From the NCBI GenBank assembly GCA_964614095.1, contig CAZTJO010000007.1, positions 9,528 to 73,527 of the forward strand: a stretch of DNA of 64,000 nt, given 5' to 3'. Positions within the stretch are counted from its first letter, which is position 1; each line of letters opens with the position of its first letter. This DNA is from CAZWKX01 sp964614095. GTDB taxonomy: Bacteria > Actinomycetota > Acidimicrobiia > Spongiisociales > UBA11373. A program made the translations under genes and the position numbers. This document shows, in pieces, positions 1-8,808 of the stretch. The notes beneath the pieces are model-generated. The model saw nothing but the letters and a program-made list of their open reading frames with translations. It had not been told where the DNA came from and ran no database searches.

Positions 1-180
1 CTGCTTGTGGCCACCTTTGGGGGCACGCTGCGCTCCTACGACGTCTCCGACCCGCGCAGCCCACAGCTGGAGTGGGACTTTGTCGTCGGAGCGGGTCACC
101 TCGAGGCCACGCCCGCCGTTTGGCGCGGCACCATCTACCTCGGCTCTCGCGACGGCTACGTGTACGCCATCGACGGATAG
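1..180 (+). CDS. C-terminal end of a PQQ-like beta-propeller repeat protein (5' end outside window)
   Basis: Reading frame 1 is open from the first base and stops with TAG at 178-180. The last 59 residues contain two blade-like segments; the end 'TPAVWRGTIYLGSRDGYVYA' is the typical PQQ/pyrrolo-quinoline-quinone-like propeller repeat (xPAVxxGxxYxGSxDGxxYA). Such repeats occur in outer-surface, periplasmic or kinase-linked propellers; the N-terminal part that would decide the function is missing, so nothing beyond the fold can be claimed. Confidence 0.75.
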   Translation: MLVATFGGTLRSYDVSDPRSPQLEWDFVVGAGHLEATPAVWRGTIYLGSRDGYVYAIDG

Positions 181-247
181 GGCGGCGGCGCCTCCGTCGA
201 ACCGAGCCGAGCCAGATCATGGCTGCGGCGGCTACCCTGCGGCGGCA

Positions 248-2179
248 ATGCTCTACGACTACACCTCCGTGAGCGCAGACTCGGTCGGCGCCGTCGTCGA
301 AGGCGCCATCACCCGGGGCGAAAACCTCCTCGCCGGCGTTGTCGCCGCCCCGCCGTCCTGGGAGACGACGATGGCTCCCCTCAACGAGATCGCCGCTCTT
401 GTGGCTCAGGCCATCGGGCAGGGCCCGTTTCTGGCCCGGGTCCATCCCGACAAGCGGGTACGCGACGCGGCCCAGGAGGCCGAGGAGCGGATCACCAAAT
501 GGCAATCCGACCTCGTCTTCCGCCGCGACCTCTACGACGCCGTCGAGGCATACGCCGTTACCAAAGAAGCCACTACCCTTGCAGGCGAGCCGGCTCGCCT
601 GCTCGCCTTTGTGCGCCGAGATCTGCGCCGGGCCGGCCACGGCCTGGACGACGAACGGCGCCGCCAGCTGCAGCGCCTGCGCACCCGCCTCGTCGAGATG
701 GGTGTCGCCTTCACCCGCAACATCGATGAATTCGAGGATGCCCTCGAGCTAACCCGTGAGGAGCTCGACGGTCTGCCCGACGACTACGTGGCCCGTCTGC
801 GCCCCGGCTCGGCCAAAGGCACCTACCGGGTGTCACTCGACTACCCCGAGTACTACCCGTTCCTGGATCTGGCGCACCGCCGCGATCTCCGCGAGCAGCT
901 CCAGTACAAGTCCTGGAACAAGGCCCGAGACGAGAATCATCCGCTGCTCGAGGAGGCCGTTGCCGTCCGGCTCGCCATGGCCCGCCTGTTCGATCTGCCG
1001 TCGTGGGCGCACTACGCCATGGAAGAGAGGATGGCAAAGGATCCCGGGATCGTGGAGAGCTTCTTCGCCGAGCTCATCCCGCCCCTGCGGGCCAAGGCCG
1101 CTGAGGAACTCGAAGACCTCCGCGCCGCCCTGGGCAACGGCGACCTCCAGTCCTGGGACCTGCGCTTCCTGCACACAAAGGTGAAACGGGAGCGTTTCGG
1201 CATCGATCCCGACGAGGTCGCCGCCTACTTCCCCCTCGATCAGGTCTTTTCGGGAATGTTCGACATCACCGGCGAGGTTTTTGGGCTCACCTACCGGCGG
1301 ATCGACAATCCGGCGGTCTGGCATCCCGATGTCGCCACCTATGAGATCCTCGACCCGGACGACGGGGAGCATCTGGCCACCTTCTACACCGACATGTACC
1401 CCCGCGAGGGCAAGTTCGGCCACGCCGCCGCCTTCGATCTGTCTCCCGGCTACCAGGCCCCCGACGGCTACCGGCTCCCCGTCACCGCCATCGTCGCCAA
1501 CTTCACCAAACCCACCGCCGATAGCCCTTCACTGCTCAAACACGAAGAGGTGGTCACCCTCTTCCACGAGTTCGGGCATGTGCTGCACAACAGCCTGGGA
1601 CACACCCGCCTGGTGCGTTTCACCGGCTTCAACACCGAATGGGACTTTGTCGAAGCACCCTCACAGATCATGGAGCACTGGTGCTGGAAACCCGAGGTGC
1701 TCCAGCGGTTCGCCCGCCACCACAAGACCGGCGCCACCATCCCCGGGGACCTCGTGCAGCGTCTGGCCGAGGCCCGCGACCTGCACATCGCCCTGCTCAC
1801 CCTCCGCCAGATCTCCTTCGGGCTGCTCGACATGGCCTTCCACGGCCCCGACGAGCACAAGGACCTTTTCGACATCACCCGTCGAACCGCAGAGGTGACG
1901 GGGCTCCCCCATCACGAGGGCACCTTCTTCCCCGCCGGTTTTGGGCACCTGTTCGGCTACGACGCCGGCTATTACGGCTATCTGTGGTCGAAGGTGTTTG
2001 GCGACGACATGTTCAGCCGGTTCGAGGAAGAGGGGATACTCAGCCCACAGGTGGGACGCGCCTACCGGGTCAAGATCCTCGAGCAGGGCGGATCACGGGA
2101 TGCCGACGAGCTGCTGCGCGATTTCCTGGGCCGGGAGCCCAGCAAAGACGCGTTCCTGAGCCACCTCGGCATCGCCTGA
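248..2179 (+). CDS. M3-family zinc oligopeptidase (thimet oligopeptidase-like)
   Basis: Predicted 643-residue cytosolic metallopeptidase that would cleave short peptides. The zinc motif is HEFGH at residues 440-444 (preceded by LF), and the third ligand is a glutamate at about residue 469 in 'DFVEAPSQ', as in family M3. The C-terminal 'GYDAGYYGYLWSK' block is also typical of M3. The length matches M3A enzymes (about 650-700). The frame is open further upstream, but ATG 248 starts where family homology would begin, 67 bp after the previous stop. No signal peptide is seen. It is transcribed with the Memo-family gene 45 bp downstream. Substrate is unknown. Confidence 0.9.
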   Translation: MLYDYTSVSADSVGAVVEGAITRGENLLAGVVAAPPSWETTMAPLNEIAALVAQAIGQGPFLARVHPDKRVRDAAQEAEERITKWQSDLVFRRDLYDAVEAYAVTKEATTLAGEPARLLAFVRRDLRRAGHGLDDERRRQLQRLRTRLVEMGVAFTRNIDEFEDALELTREELDGLPDDYVARLRPGSAKGTYRVSLDYPEYYPFLDLAHRRDLREQLQYKSWNKARDENHPLLEEAVAVRLAMARLFDLPSWAHYAMEERMAKDPGIVESFFAELIPPLRAKAAEELEDLRAALGNGDLQSWDLRFLHTKVKRERFGIDPDEVAAYFPLDQVFSGMFDITGEVFGLTYRRIDNPAVWHPDVATYEILDPDDGEHLATFYTDMYPREGKFGHAAAFDLSPGYQAPDGYRLPVTAIVANFTKPTADSPSLLKHEEVVTLFHEFGHVLHNSLGHTRLVRFTGFNTEWDFVEAPSQIMEHWCWKPEVLQRFARHHKTGATIPGDLVQRLAEARDLHIALLTLRQISFGLLDMAFHGPDEHKDLFDITRRTAEVTGLPHHEGTFFPAGFGHLFGYDAGYYGYLWSKVFGDDMFSRFEEEGILSPQVGRAYRVKILEQGGSRDADELLRDFLGREPSKDAFLSHLGIA

Positions 2180-2224
2180 GCAACAGAGCCGGGCGTGTGC
2201 CATGCTGGGGTGGGAGGAGACTCA

Positions 2225-3013
2225 GTGACCGCGGTACGAGCACCGGCCGTTGCCGGCACTTTCTATCCGGCCGACCCAGACCGGCTGCGCCGCCTGGTCG
2301 ACGACCTACTCAATGACGCCGAAATCCCGGACGCGCCGGCACCGCAGGCGGTCATCGTGCCCCACGCCGGCTACGTGTATTCGGGCCCAGTGGCGGCCAC
2401 CGCCTACGGCCTGCTGCGCCAGACCCGGCCCCAGGTCCGCCACATCATCATGGCCGGGCCGGCCCACTTCGTCTGGGTCGACGGGGTGGCACTTCCCGGT
2501 GCCTCGGCGCTGGCCACACCCCTCGGCGAAGTCGCCGTCGACACCACGGCGGAGGCATGGCTGCGTCAAAACGCCTGTGTCGTCAGCTCACCACTGGCCC
2601 ACGACCCCGAACACTGCCTCGAGGTCCAGCTGCCGTTTCTGCAGCGGATATACGAAGACATCTCCGTGGCCGCCTTGCTCTGCGGGCACGTCGATCCCAC
2701 AGAGGCTGCTCACCTGCTCGGGCACTTCCTGGGCAAAGAAGACACCCTGGTGCTGGTCAGCTCCGACCTCTCCCACTACCACGACTACAACGAGGCCCGG
2801 CGCCGCGACGAAGTTGCCGCCGCTGCCATCTGCTCACTGCGTCCCGAAGACCTCGACGCCGACAGCGCCTGCGGCCTCATTGCCGTGAAAGCCCTGCTGC
2901 TGGCGGCCCGGGAACGGAGCCTCGAGGTGACCCGGCTCGATCTGCGTAATTCGGGCGACACCGCCGGCGACCACAGCCGAGTCGTCGGCTACGGGGCCTT
3001 CAGCATGGCCTGA
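2225..3013 (+). CDS. AmmeMemoRadiSam system protein B (Memo-family dioxygenase-like protein)
   Basis: 262 residues. Seen motifs are 'VRAPAVAGTFYPADP' at the N-terminus, 'VPHAGYVYSGP' with the conserved His, 'DPEHCLEVQLPFL' and 'SSDLSHYHDYNEA', which are the hallmarks of the Memo family (LigB-like fold, metal-binding His residues). The start is GTG 2225, chosen because GGGAGGAG lies 5-6 bases upstream; the frame is open further up without a better site. In many bacteria this protein is encoded with an AMMECR1 protein and a radical SAM enzyme; neither is in the window. Biochemical role is unknown. Confidence 0.88.
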   Translation: MTAVRAPAVAGTFYPADPDRLRRLVDDLLNDAEIPDAPAPQAVIVPHAGYVYSGPVAATAYGLLRQTRPQVRHIIMAGPAHFVWVDGVALPGASALATPLGEVAVDTTAEAWLRQNACVVSSPLAHDPEHCLEVQLPFLQRIYEDISVAALLCGHVDPTEAAHLLGHFLGKEDTLVLVSSDLSHYHDYNEARRRDEVAAAAICSLRPEDLDADSACGLIAVKALLLAARERSLEVTRLDLRNSGDTAGDHSRVVGYGAFSMA

Positions 3014-3016
3014 GGC

Positions 3017-3802
3017 TCACACGATCGGGCGCAGCACTCCGCCGTCGACGGCCAGCGTGGCCCCGGTGATGTAGGAGGCGGCATCGGAGAGAAGGAACAC
3101 CGCCGCGGCGGCGAACTCGTTCGGCTGCCCGTAACGCCCCAGCGGGATGGCCGCCTCCAGCTCGGTACGCACCTCGTCCTGACTTCGGCCGGTGCGTCCG
3201 GCGGTATCGGCGTCGAGCTGTGCCACCCGAGGCGTGGCAATACGTCCCGGTATCAGATGGTTCACCCGGATGCCGGCTTCGGCCCACTCATCGGCCAGGG
3301 ACTTGGCCAGCGCCGCCACCCCGGCGCGGAACACCGTCGACAGCACCAGCGTCCCCGCGGGCTGAACCACCGAGCTCGACGTCATGAACAGCACCGCCGA
3401 GCCCGGGCCCAGGTGGGGCCGGCCGGCCCGGGACGCCTCGAGGGCCGAGCGCAAGGTGAGACGGTATGCGGCATCCCAGTCGGCGGGCGAGAGGTCGGCA
3501 AAGGTGCCCGGCGGCGGGCCTCCGGCGTTAGGGACGACCACGTCGAGCCCTTCCCAACGCTCCGCCACCTCATCGAGCCAGGCTCCGGTCGCCCAGGGCA
3601 CGGTGACATCGACCACCGAGGCGACCACCTCGGCCTCCGTGTCCTCGCGGATGCGGGATGCCGCCGATTCGATACGTCCCCCGTCGCGGCTGCACACGGC
3701 GACGCGGGCCCCCTCGGCGGCCAAGGCCCGGGCCACGGCAAACCCGAGACCCGACGATGCCGCAGCCACCGCACACCGTTTCCCGTTGAGATTGAGTTCC
3801 AT
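3017..3802 (-). CDS. SDR-family protein with altered catalytic Tyr/Lys
   Basis: Classical-size short-chain dehydrogenase/reductase (261 residues). The N-terminal Rossmann motif is present as 'AAASSGLGFAVARALAAEGA' and the NAG motif as 'VPNAGGPPPG'. At the YxxxK position, however, the sequence reads 'LSTVFRAGVAALAKSLA': the Tyr aligns with Ser and the Lys with Arg. This is also seen in a 3-oxoacyl-reductase-like SDR subgroup ('LSNxxRAxV'), so it may be a subgroup trait and the protein may not be a normal oxidoreductase. ATG 3802 was preferred over TTG 3811. It lies 33 bp downstream of menE on the same strand and may be co-transcribed with it. Confidence 0.82.
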   Translation of the reverse strand: MELNLNGKRCAVAAASSGLGFAVARALAAEGARVAVCSRDGGRIESAASRIREDTEAEVVASVVDVTVPWATGAWLDEVAERWEGLDVVVPNAGGPPPGTFADLSPADWDAAYRLTLRSALEASRAGRPHLGPGSAVLFMTSSSVVQPAGTLVLSTVFRAGVAALAKSLADEWAEAGIRVNHLIPGRIATPRVAQLDADTAGRTGRSQDEVRTELEAAIPLGRYGQPNEFAAAAVFLLSDAASYITGATLAVDGGVLRPIV

Positions 3803-3835
3803 GGCGCGCAACGCTACCCGACCCGGCAGGCAGCG

Positions 3836-5191
3836 CTACTCCCACCCGCCCGCTTTGCCCGGCTCGGACCGTTCCCGGAGCACCAACCGCCAGTGTTTCG
3901 GCACCTTGAAGCCGGGAAGGCGGGTGCGGACATAACGCTCCAACTCGCCCAGCTCGAAGCCCATCGGATCGTCGACAACCACGTCGGCTGAGATCGCCTG
4001 CCCCCACTCGGAGTCGTCGGCGCCGAACACCCGCGCGTCGGCGACCCCGGGGTAGACCCGAATCGCCGCCTCCACTTCGGCCGGGTGCACGTTCTCCCCG
4101 CCGGTGACGATCACATCGTCGGCGCGGCCCAGCACGGAAAGGCGGCCAGAGTCATCGAAGACACCGACATCGCCCGTGGTCAGCCATTCATCCGGCTTCC
4201 GCTCCGGCCCGTCGAGAAAACCGGGCGCCACTGCCGGGCCCCTCACCTCGATGCGCCCCGCGCCGCCGGAGCCGAGCACGGCGCCGTCATCGCCGACGAT
4301 CCGCACCTCAAACCCGTCGAGAGGGCGGCCCACAGTGCCGATCCCGCGTTGCTCCTCCCCCGGCGCCACCGTGGCCACCTGTGAGGCGGTCTCGGTCATT
4401 CCGTACGTTGCCAGCACCGGCAGGCCTGCCTCGAGCGCCCGCTCCAACAGAGCCGGGTCGGCCGCCGCTCCACCCACCAGCACGCCGCGCAGGCCCGGGA
4501 AGGGGTCGGCGACAACGTCGAGCAGGCGGCGCAGCATCGTGGGAACCAAGGACACAAAGGTCGTCTCCCCCAATAGCTCCGCCACCCGCTCTGGATCGAA
4601 TCGCTCCTCGAGCAGCACGGTGCCCCCTTCCCGCGCCACCCTCCACAGTATGGACAGGCCACCCACGTGATACAGCGGCAGCACACACAGCCACCTATCA
4701 CCGGCGCCGATGCCCAGGCGCCGCTGTGACGATGCAGTCGCGGCGTCGATGTTGGCCCCGGTGAGCACAACAGGTCGGGCCGCACCCTTTGTCCCCGAGG
4801 TGAACACAACGGCGCGGAAATCCGGATGGGGCGGACCCCAGCCGCGCTCGGCAAAGAGGTGGATCTGTTTCACCATGAACTGCTCCCGCCCCCAGACTGC
4901 ACGCACCCCGGCGCGGCTCGCCAGCGCCATCGCCTCAGCGGCCGGCAGGCGCGAATCCAGCACCACCGCGGTGACTCCGGCACGAGCAATGCCCCAGAGT
5001 GCGGCCACAGTTCCCGGTGTGCCATCTCCGCGCAGCGCCACCCGGTGTCCGGCCCGGACACCGGAACCGATCACGGTCGACGCCACCTCCGAGGCCGCAG
5101 TATCCAGGTCCCCGTAGCTGATCGTTTCCGCTGCCGCTATCAGCGCCGGAGCTCGGGGATCCTTCTGTGCCGACAGGTGAAGCCAGTCCAA
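3836..5191 (-). CDS. menE: o-succinylbenzoate-CoA ligase (MenE-like AMP-forming ligase)
   Basis: 451-residue member of the ANL (adenylate-forming) superfamily. It would activate o-succinylbenzoate with ATP and CoA for menaquinone synthesis. Visible motifs: P-loop 'VFTSGTKGAARPVVLT', 'LATYGMTETAS' (A5), 'TTGDVGVFD' (A7) and hinge/lysine region 'LGRADDVIVTGGENVHPAEV'. The short length fits MenE. Start TTG 5191 gives 'MDWLHLSAQKDP'. The assignment as MenE rather than another acyl-CoA ligase rests mainly on its position divergent to menB-menA and close to menD/menF. Confidence 0.85.
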   Translation of the reverse strand: MDWLHLSAQKDPRAPALIAAAETISYGDLDTAASEVASTVIGSGVRAGHRVALRGDGTPGTVAALWGIARAGVTAVVLDSRLPAAEAMALASRAGVRAVWGREQFMVKQIHLFAERGWGPPHPDFRAVVFTSGTKGAARPVVLTGANIDAATASSQRRLGIGAGDRWLCVLPLYHVGGLSILWRVAREGGTVLLEERFDPERVAELLGETTFVSLVPTMLRRLLDVVADPFPGLRGVLVGGAAADPALLERALEAGLPVLATYGMTETASQVATVAPGEEQRGIGTVGRPLDGFEVRIVGDDGAVLGSGGAGRIEVRGPAVAPGFLDGPERKPDEWLTTGDVGVFDDSGRLSVLGRADDVIVTGGENVHPAEVEAAIRVYPGVADARVFGADDSEWGQAISADVVVDDPMGFELGELERYVRTRLPGFKVPKHWRLVLRERSEPGKAGGWE

Positions 5192-5253
5192 CTTCCTGCT
5201 CCGTGGGGCTCACTACAGTACCGATCACCGCCAAATCGTCCCTGGGAGAACCG

Positions 5254-6072
5254 ATGCCGGTGAGCTGGGAATCGTCCGGCGAATACACCGATATCCGCTA
5301 CGAGACCGCCGGTGGCATCGCCAAGATCACCATCGATCGGCCCGAGGTGCACAACGCCTTCCGCCCCACCACACTCTTTGAACTGGCCGCTGCCTTCGAA
5401 AGTGCCCGAAACGATCCCGCCATTGGCGTGATCATCCTCACCGGGGCCGGGGAAGAGGCCTTCTGCTCCGGCGGCGATCAGCGGATCAGGGGCGATGCCG
5501 GCTACGTCGATCCCCAAGGCACTCCGCGCCTCAACGTGCTGGATCTGCAGATCCAGATGAGGCGGCTCCCCAAGCCGATCATTGCCATGGTGGCCGGGTA
5601 CGCCATTGGTGGCGGCCACGTACTCCACCTGGTCTGCGACCTGACCATCGCCGCCGACAACGCCGTCTTCGGCCAGACCGGGCCCAAGGTCGGCTCGTTC
5701 GACGGCGGCTACGGGGCCGGTCTTCTCGCCCGCATGGTCGGCGACAAGAGGGCCCGTGAGATCTGGTACCTGTGCCGCCAGTACTCGGCCCAGGAGGCCT
5801 ACGAGATGGGCATGGTCAACAAGGTGGTCCCCCTCGCCGACCTCGAAGACGAGACGGTGCGCTGGGCCCAGGAGATCCTGAAGAAGTCTCCGCTGGCCAT
5901 CCGCATGATGAAGGCCGCCATTAACGCCGATTCCGACGGTTTGGCCGGCCGGCAGCAGCTGGCCGGGGACGCCACCCTGCTCTTCTACCTGAGCGAGGAG
6001 GCCCAGGAGGGCCGCGACGCCTTCGTCGAAAAACGCCCCCCCGATTTCGGCAAGTTCCCCCGCCTGCCGTGA
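5254..6072 (+). CDS. menB: 1,4-dihydroxy-2-naphthoyl-CoA synthase
   Basis: 272-residue crotonase-fold enzyme that cyclises o-succinylbenzoyl-CoA to DHNA-CoA. The oxyanion-hole region 'GYAIGGGHVLHLVCDLTIAA' and the MenB signature 'GQTGPKVGSFDGGYG' are intact, and the C-terminal 'EKRPPDF' block is typical. ATG 5254 is preferred (GGGAGA 6-7 bases upstream) over an open frame starting at 5167, which would overlap menE on the other strand. It ends by overlapping the menA start (GTGA, 4 bp), so the two are translationally coupled. Confidence 0.95.
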   Translation: MPVSWESSGEYTDIRYETAGGIAKITIDRPEVHNAFRPTTLFELAAAFESARNDPAIGVIILTGAGEEAFCSGGDQRIRGDAGYVDPQGTPRLNVLDLQIQMRRLPKPIIAMVAGYAIGGGHVLHLVCDLTIAADNAVFGQTGPKVGSFDGGYGAGLLARMVGDKRAREIWYLCRQYSAQEAYEMGMVNKVVPLADLEDETVRWAQEILKKSPLAIRMMKAAINADSDGLAGRQQLAGDATLLFYLSEEAQEGRDAFVEKRPPDFGKFPRLP

Positions 6073-6935
6073 ACCCCTGGCTCACCGCGGCGAGACCGGC
6101 AACCCTGCTTGCCATTGTCGCCCCGGTGGTCGTCGGCACCGGCCTCGCCGTGGATGACGGGGTATTCCGAACCGACATCTTTCTGGTCACCCTGGTCGCC
6201 GCGCTGCTCATGAACATCGGGGTCAACTTCGCCAATGATCTTTCTGATGCGACACGGGGCGCCGACGCCGATCGTGTTGGTCCGGTCCGGGCCGTCGCCT
6301 CCGGCCTCATCGACACACGTTCCATGAAGATCGGGATCGCCGCCGTCTTCGGCGCCGCCGCCGTATGCGGCATCTACCTGGCCACCGTGGCCGGCTGGAT
6401 CGTGCTCGTCATCGGCGCCGTGGCCATGCTCGCCGCATTCACCTACACCGGCGGTCCCTTCCCCTACGGCTACCACGGCCTCGGCGAGGTCGCCGTCTTT
6501 GTGTTCTTCGGGCTCGTCGCCACCGTCGGCACCCGATACCTGTACGACGGCACCCTGCAGTCGGCGGCCTGGCTGCTCGCCGTTCCCGTCGGCGTGCTCG
6601 CCGCCGCCATCCTCGTCAGCAACAACATCCGCGATCTCGACACCGACGGCCGGGCCGGGAAGCGGACCCTCGCCGTCATCCTCGGCCGCCGCCACACCCG
6701 CTTCCTCCACACCACGCTCCTCGTCGCCGCCTTCCTGCTGCTCCTCGAGTTTGCCGTCGCCGGCTGGGTTCCTCGCGGCGCCGCTCTCGGCCTCTTTGCG
6801 TTGCCGCTGGCCATCTTCCCGCTGTGGACCGTGCTCAAGGAAGCGTCGCCGGAGGCTCTCGTCGGCGCCCTCAAGGCGGATGCACTTCTCCTCGCCTGCT
6901 TCGGCGTGCTGGTTGCCGTAGGCGCCGCCCTGTGA
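6069..6935 (+). CDS. menA: 1,4-dihydroxy-2-naphthoate polyprenyltransferase
   Basis: 288-residue UbiA-superfamily membrane prenyltransferase that attaches the isoprenoid chain to DHNA. The two Asp-rich motifs are visible: 'NFANDLSDATRGADADR' (about residues 55-71) and 'NNIRDLDTDGRAGKRTLAV' (about 180-198). The rest is a set of about eight hydrophobic helices. The GTG start at 6069 overlaps the menB stop by 4 bp. Ends 166 bp before menD. Confidence 0.94.
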   Translation: MNPWLTAARPATLLAIVAPVVVGTGLAVDDGVFRTDIFLVTLVAALLMNIGVNFANDLSDATRGADADRVGPVRAVASGLIDTRSMKIGIAAVFGAAAVCGIYLATVAGWIVLVIGAVAMLAAFTYTGGPFPYGYHGLGEVAVFVFFGLVATVGTRYLYDGTLQSAAWLLAVPVGVLAAAILVSNNIRDLDTDGRAGKRTLAVILGRRHTRFLHTTLLVAAFLLLLEFAVAGWVPRGAALGLFALPLAIFPLWTVLKEASPEALVGALKADALLLACFGVLVAVGAAL

Positions 6936-7101
6936 TCACCTCAAGTATCGCCACCAAAGAACCGATTCCATCTCACGAGCGCCGATATCCAATGATCACG
7001 GCGCAGCTCGTAGCGGGACCGTTTGATCACCGGTCGATATATGGGAGCCGGTCCTCTTGGGGCCGGCTCCACCGATTTCCGAGCCGGTAGGGTTCAAAGC
7101 A
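6936..7101 (+). promoter_or_regulatory. menA-menD intergenic region with three TGATCAC copies and a hairpin
   Basis: TGATCAC occurs at 6933-6939 (overlapping the menA stop), 6993-6999 and 7024-7030. An 8-bp perfect inverted repeat (GGAGCCGG at 7044-7051, CCGGCTCC at 7063-7070) follows just before menD. The hairpin has no T-run, so it may be a terminator of Actinobacterial type, a 5' leader element of menD, or neither. The repeats could be an operator; this is inference. Confidence 0.35.
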
Positions 7102-8808
7102 GTGGACGACCGCAATCAGCAGCTCACCGTTCCCCTGGTGCGAGCCCTGGCCTCGCTGGGCGTCGCCCACGCCTGCATAAGCCCGGGCTCCCGCAGCACA
7201 CCGATCACGCTGGCGATGGCTCACGAACGAGCCATCTCCGATTGGATCCACCTCGACGAACGATCCTCGGCGTTTTTTGCCCTCGGCATCGCCAAGGCCA
7301 CCCGCACCCCCGCCGTCGTCGTGTGCACCTCGGGAACTGCCGCGGCCGAGTTGACCCCCGCCGTCGTAGAGGCCCGCTACGGGCGTGTCCCCCTCATCGT
7401 CATCACTGCCGACAGGCCCGCTGATCTGCTCGGGATCGGGGCGCCCCAGACCATCGACCAGCACAACCTCTTCGGCTCGATGGTGAAGCTGAGCCACGAC
7501 GTGGAAACCCCGGCGCCGGGCGAGGCCGCATCCGGTTATGCCGCGGCGCTGGCCGCTCGCCTCTACGCGGCCGCAGTGGAGGCGCCCGCCGGGCCGGTAC
7601 ATCTGAATCTTCGCTTTCGTGAGCCGCTGGTCCCCCGAAGGCCGCCTCCTCCGCCCACCGAGGTGGCGTCACCACAGGTGGCCATCGGGCAAACCGCCCC
7701 CACCAAGCGCCAAGTGCGACAGTTGGCCGATCTCATTGCAGGACGCCGGGCACTCCTCATCTGCGGCCCTCAGGACGATCCCTCGCTTCCCGCGGCCGCC
7801 GCCGCCCTGGCCGCCGCCGCCGGCATTCCCATCGTTGCCGATCCCCTCTCACAGGTGCGAGCCGGCGTGCACAGCCTCGATGCCGTCGTTGCCGCCGGCG
7901 ACCTCCTCGCCGGCGCGGGGTGGCTCGATCGTGCCGCTCCCGAGGTGGTGCTGCGCGTCGGCGCCCTTCCCACCTCAAGACCCGTATGGAGCTGGCTCGG
8001 CGATCACCCGGAGGTTCCTCAAGTGCTGATCGATGCCGCCGGATGGCGCGACCCCGGCGCCTCGATACGCCTCATGGTCCGGGCCGATGCCGCGACCGGG
8101 CTGGCGGCCCTTGCCGACGCCGTGGACATGCCGGCACCATCGGCCTGGCTCGACTATTGGCGGCGCGCCGACACCGCAGTCACAGAGGCGGCCCAGGACG
8201 CCGTTGCGGCGCTCGATTTCCCCAACGAGCCCGCCGTGGTGCTGGCCCTGGCTCATAGCATCCAGGCCGGCTCGACACTCTGGATCTCATCTTCGATGCC
8301 TATTCGCGATGTCGATGCCTTCTTCCCGGCGATCGATCGGTCTCTTCGTTTCGCCGCCAATCGCGGCGCCAACGGCATCGATGGATTCCTCTCCTCCGGT
8401 CTGGGATCGGCGGCGGTATCGGGCACGCGCACCTATCTGCTCGCCGGCGACCTGGCCGCCCTTCACGACATCAGCGTGCTCTCCACCGCGGCCATCAAGA
8501 ACATCAATGCCACCATCGTCGTGGTCAACAACAGCGGCGGCGGCATCTTTCACTTTCTCCCTCAGGCCGATCTCCCGGAGCATTTTGAGCCATACTTCGG
8601 CACCTCACATCCGGTGGATTTTGTCCGCGTGGCGGACGCTTTTGGTATGCCGGCGAGCCAGATCAGCGACAAGGACGATCTGATGCAGACGCTCGCTCAG
8701 CCCCGGCGAGACCCCCTGCTGCTGCAGGTGCGCACCGACCGCAACCAGAACGTCGAGGTGCACCGCACGATCGCGCGGGCGGTAGAGACCGCCCTGGCCG
8801 ACATCTAG
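7102..8808 (+). CDS. menD: SEPHCHC synthase (MenD)
   Basis: 568-residue thiamine-diphosphate enzyme that joins isochorismate and 2-oxoglutarate to make SEPHCHC in menaquinone synthesis. Seen: 'ISPGSRSTPITLA' at the N-terminus, 'TSGTAAAELTPAVVEA', the 'APQTIDQ' loop, 'FAANRGANGIDGFLSSGLG' and the ThDP-binding segment 'GDLAALHDIS...NNSGGGIF', all typical of MenD. GTG 7102 is preferred because the homology starts there; a TTG at 7057 in the same frame is less likely. Its TAG stop shares the palindrome CTAG (8805-8808) with the stop of the convergent menF. Confidence 0.95.
   Translation: MDDRNQQLTVPLVRALASLGVAHACISPGSRSTPITLAMAHERAISDWIHLDERSSAFFALGIAKATRTPAVVVCTSGTAAAELTPAVVEARYGRVPLIVITADRPADLLGIGAPQTIDQHNLFGSMVKLSHDVETPAPGEAASGYAAALAARLYAAAVEAPAGPVHLNLRFREPLVPRRPPPPPTEVASPQVAIGQTAPTKRQVRQLADLIAGRRALLICGPQDDPSLPAAAAALAAAAGIPIVADPLSQVRAGVHSLDAVVAAGDLLAGAGWLDRAAPEVVLRVGALPTSRPVWSWLGDHPEVPQVLIDAAGWRDPGASIRLMVRADAATGLAALADAVDMPAPSAWLDYWRRADTAVTEAAQDAVAALDFPNEPAVVLALAHSIQAGSTLWISSSMPIRDVDAFFPAIDRSLRFAANRGANGIDGFLSSGLGSAAVSGTRTYLLAGDLAALHDISVLSTAAIKNINATIVVVNNSGGGIFHFLPQADLPEHFEPYFGTSHPVDFVRVADAFGMPASQISDKDDLMQTLAQPRRDPLLLQVRTDRNQNVEVHRTIARAVETALADI

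Noticed and set aside
5..247. In-frame upstream extension of the M3 peptidase
   Set aside because: It overlaps the end of the beta-propeller gene in another frame and has no family homology.
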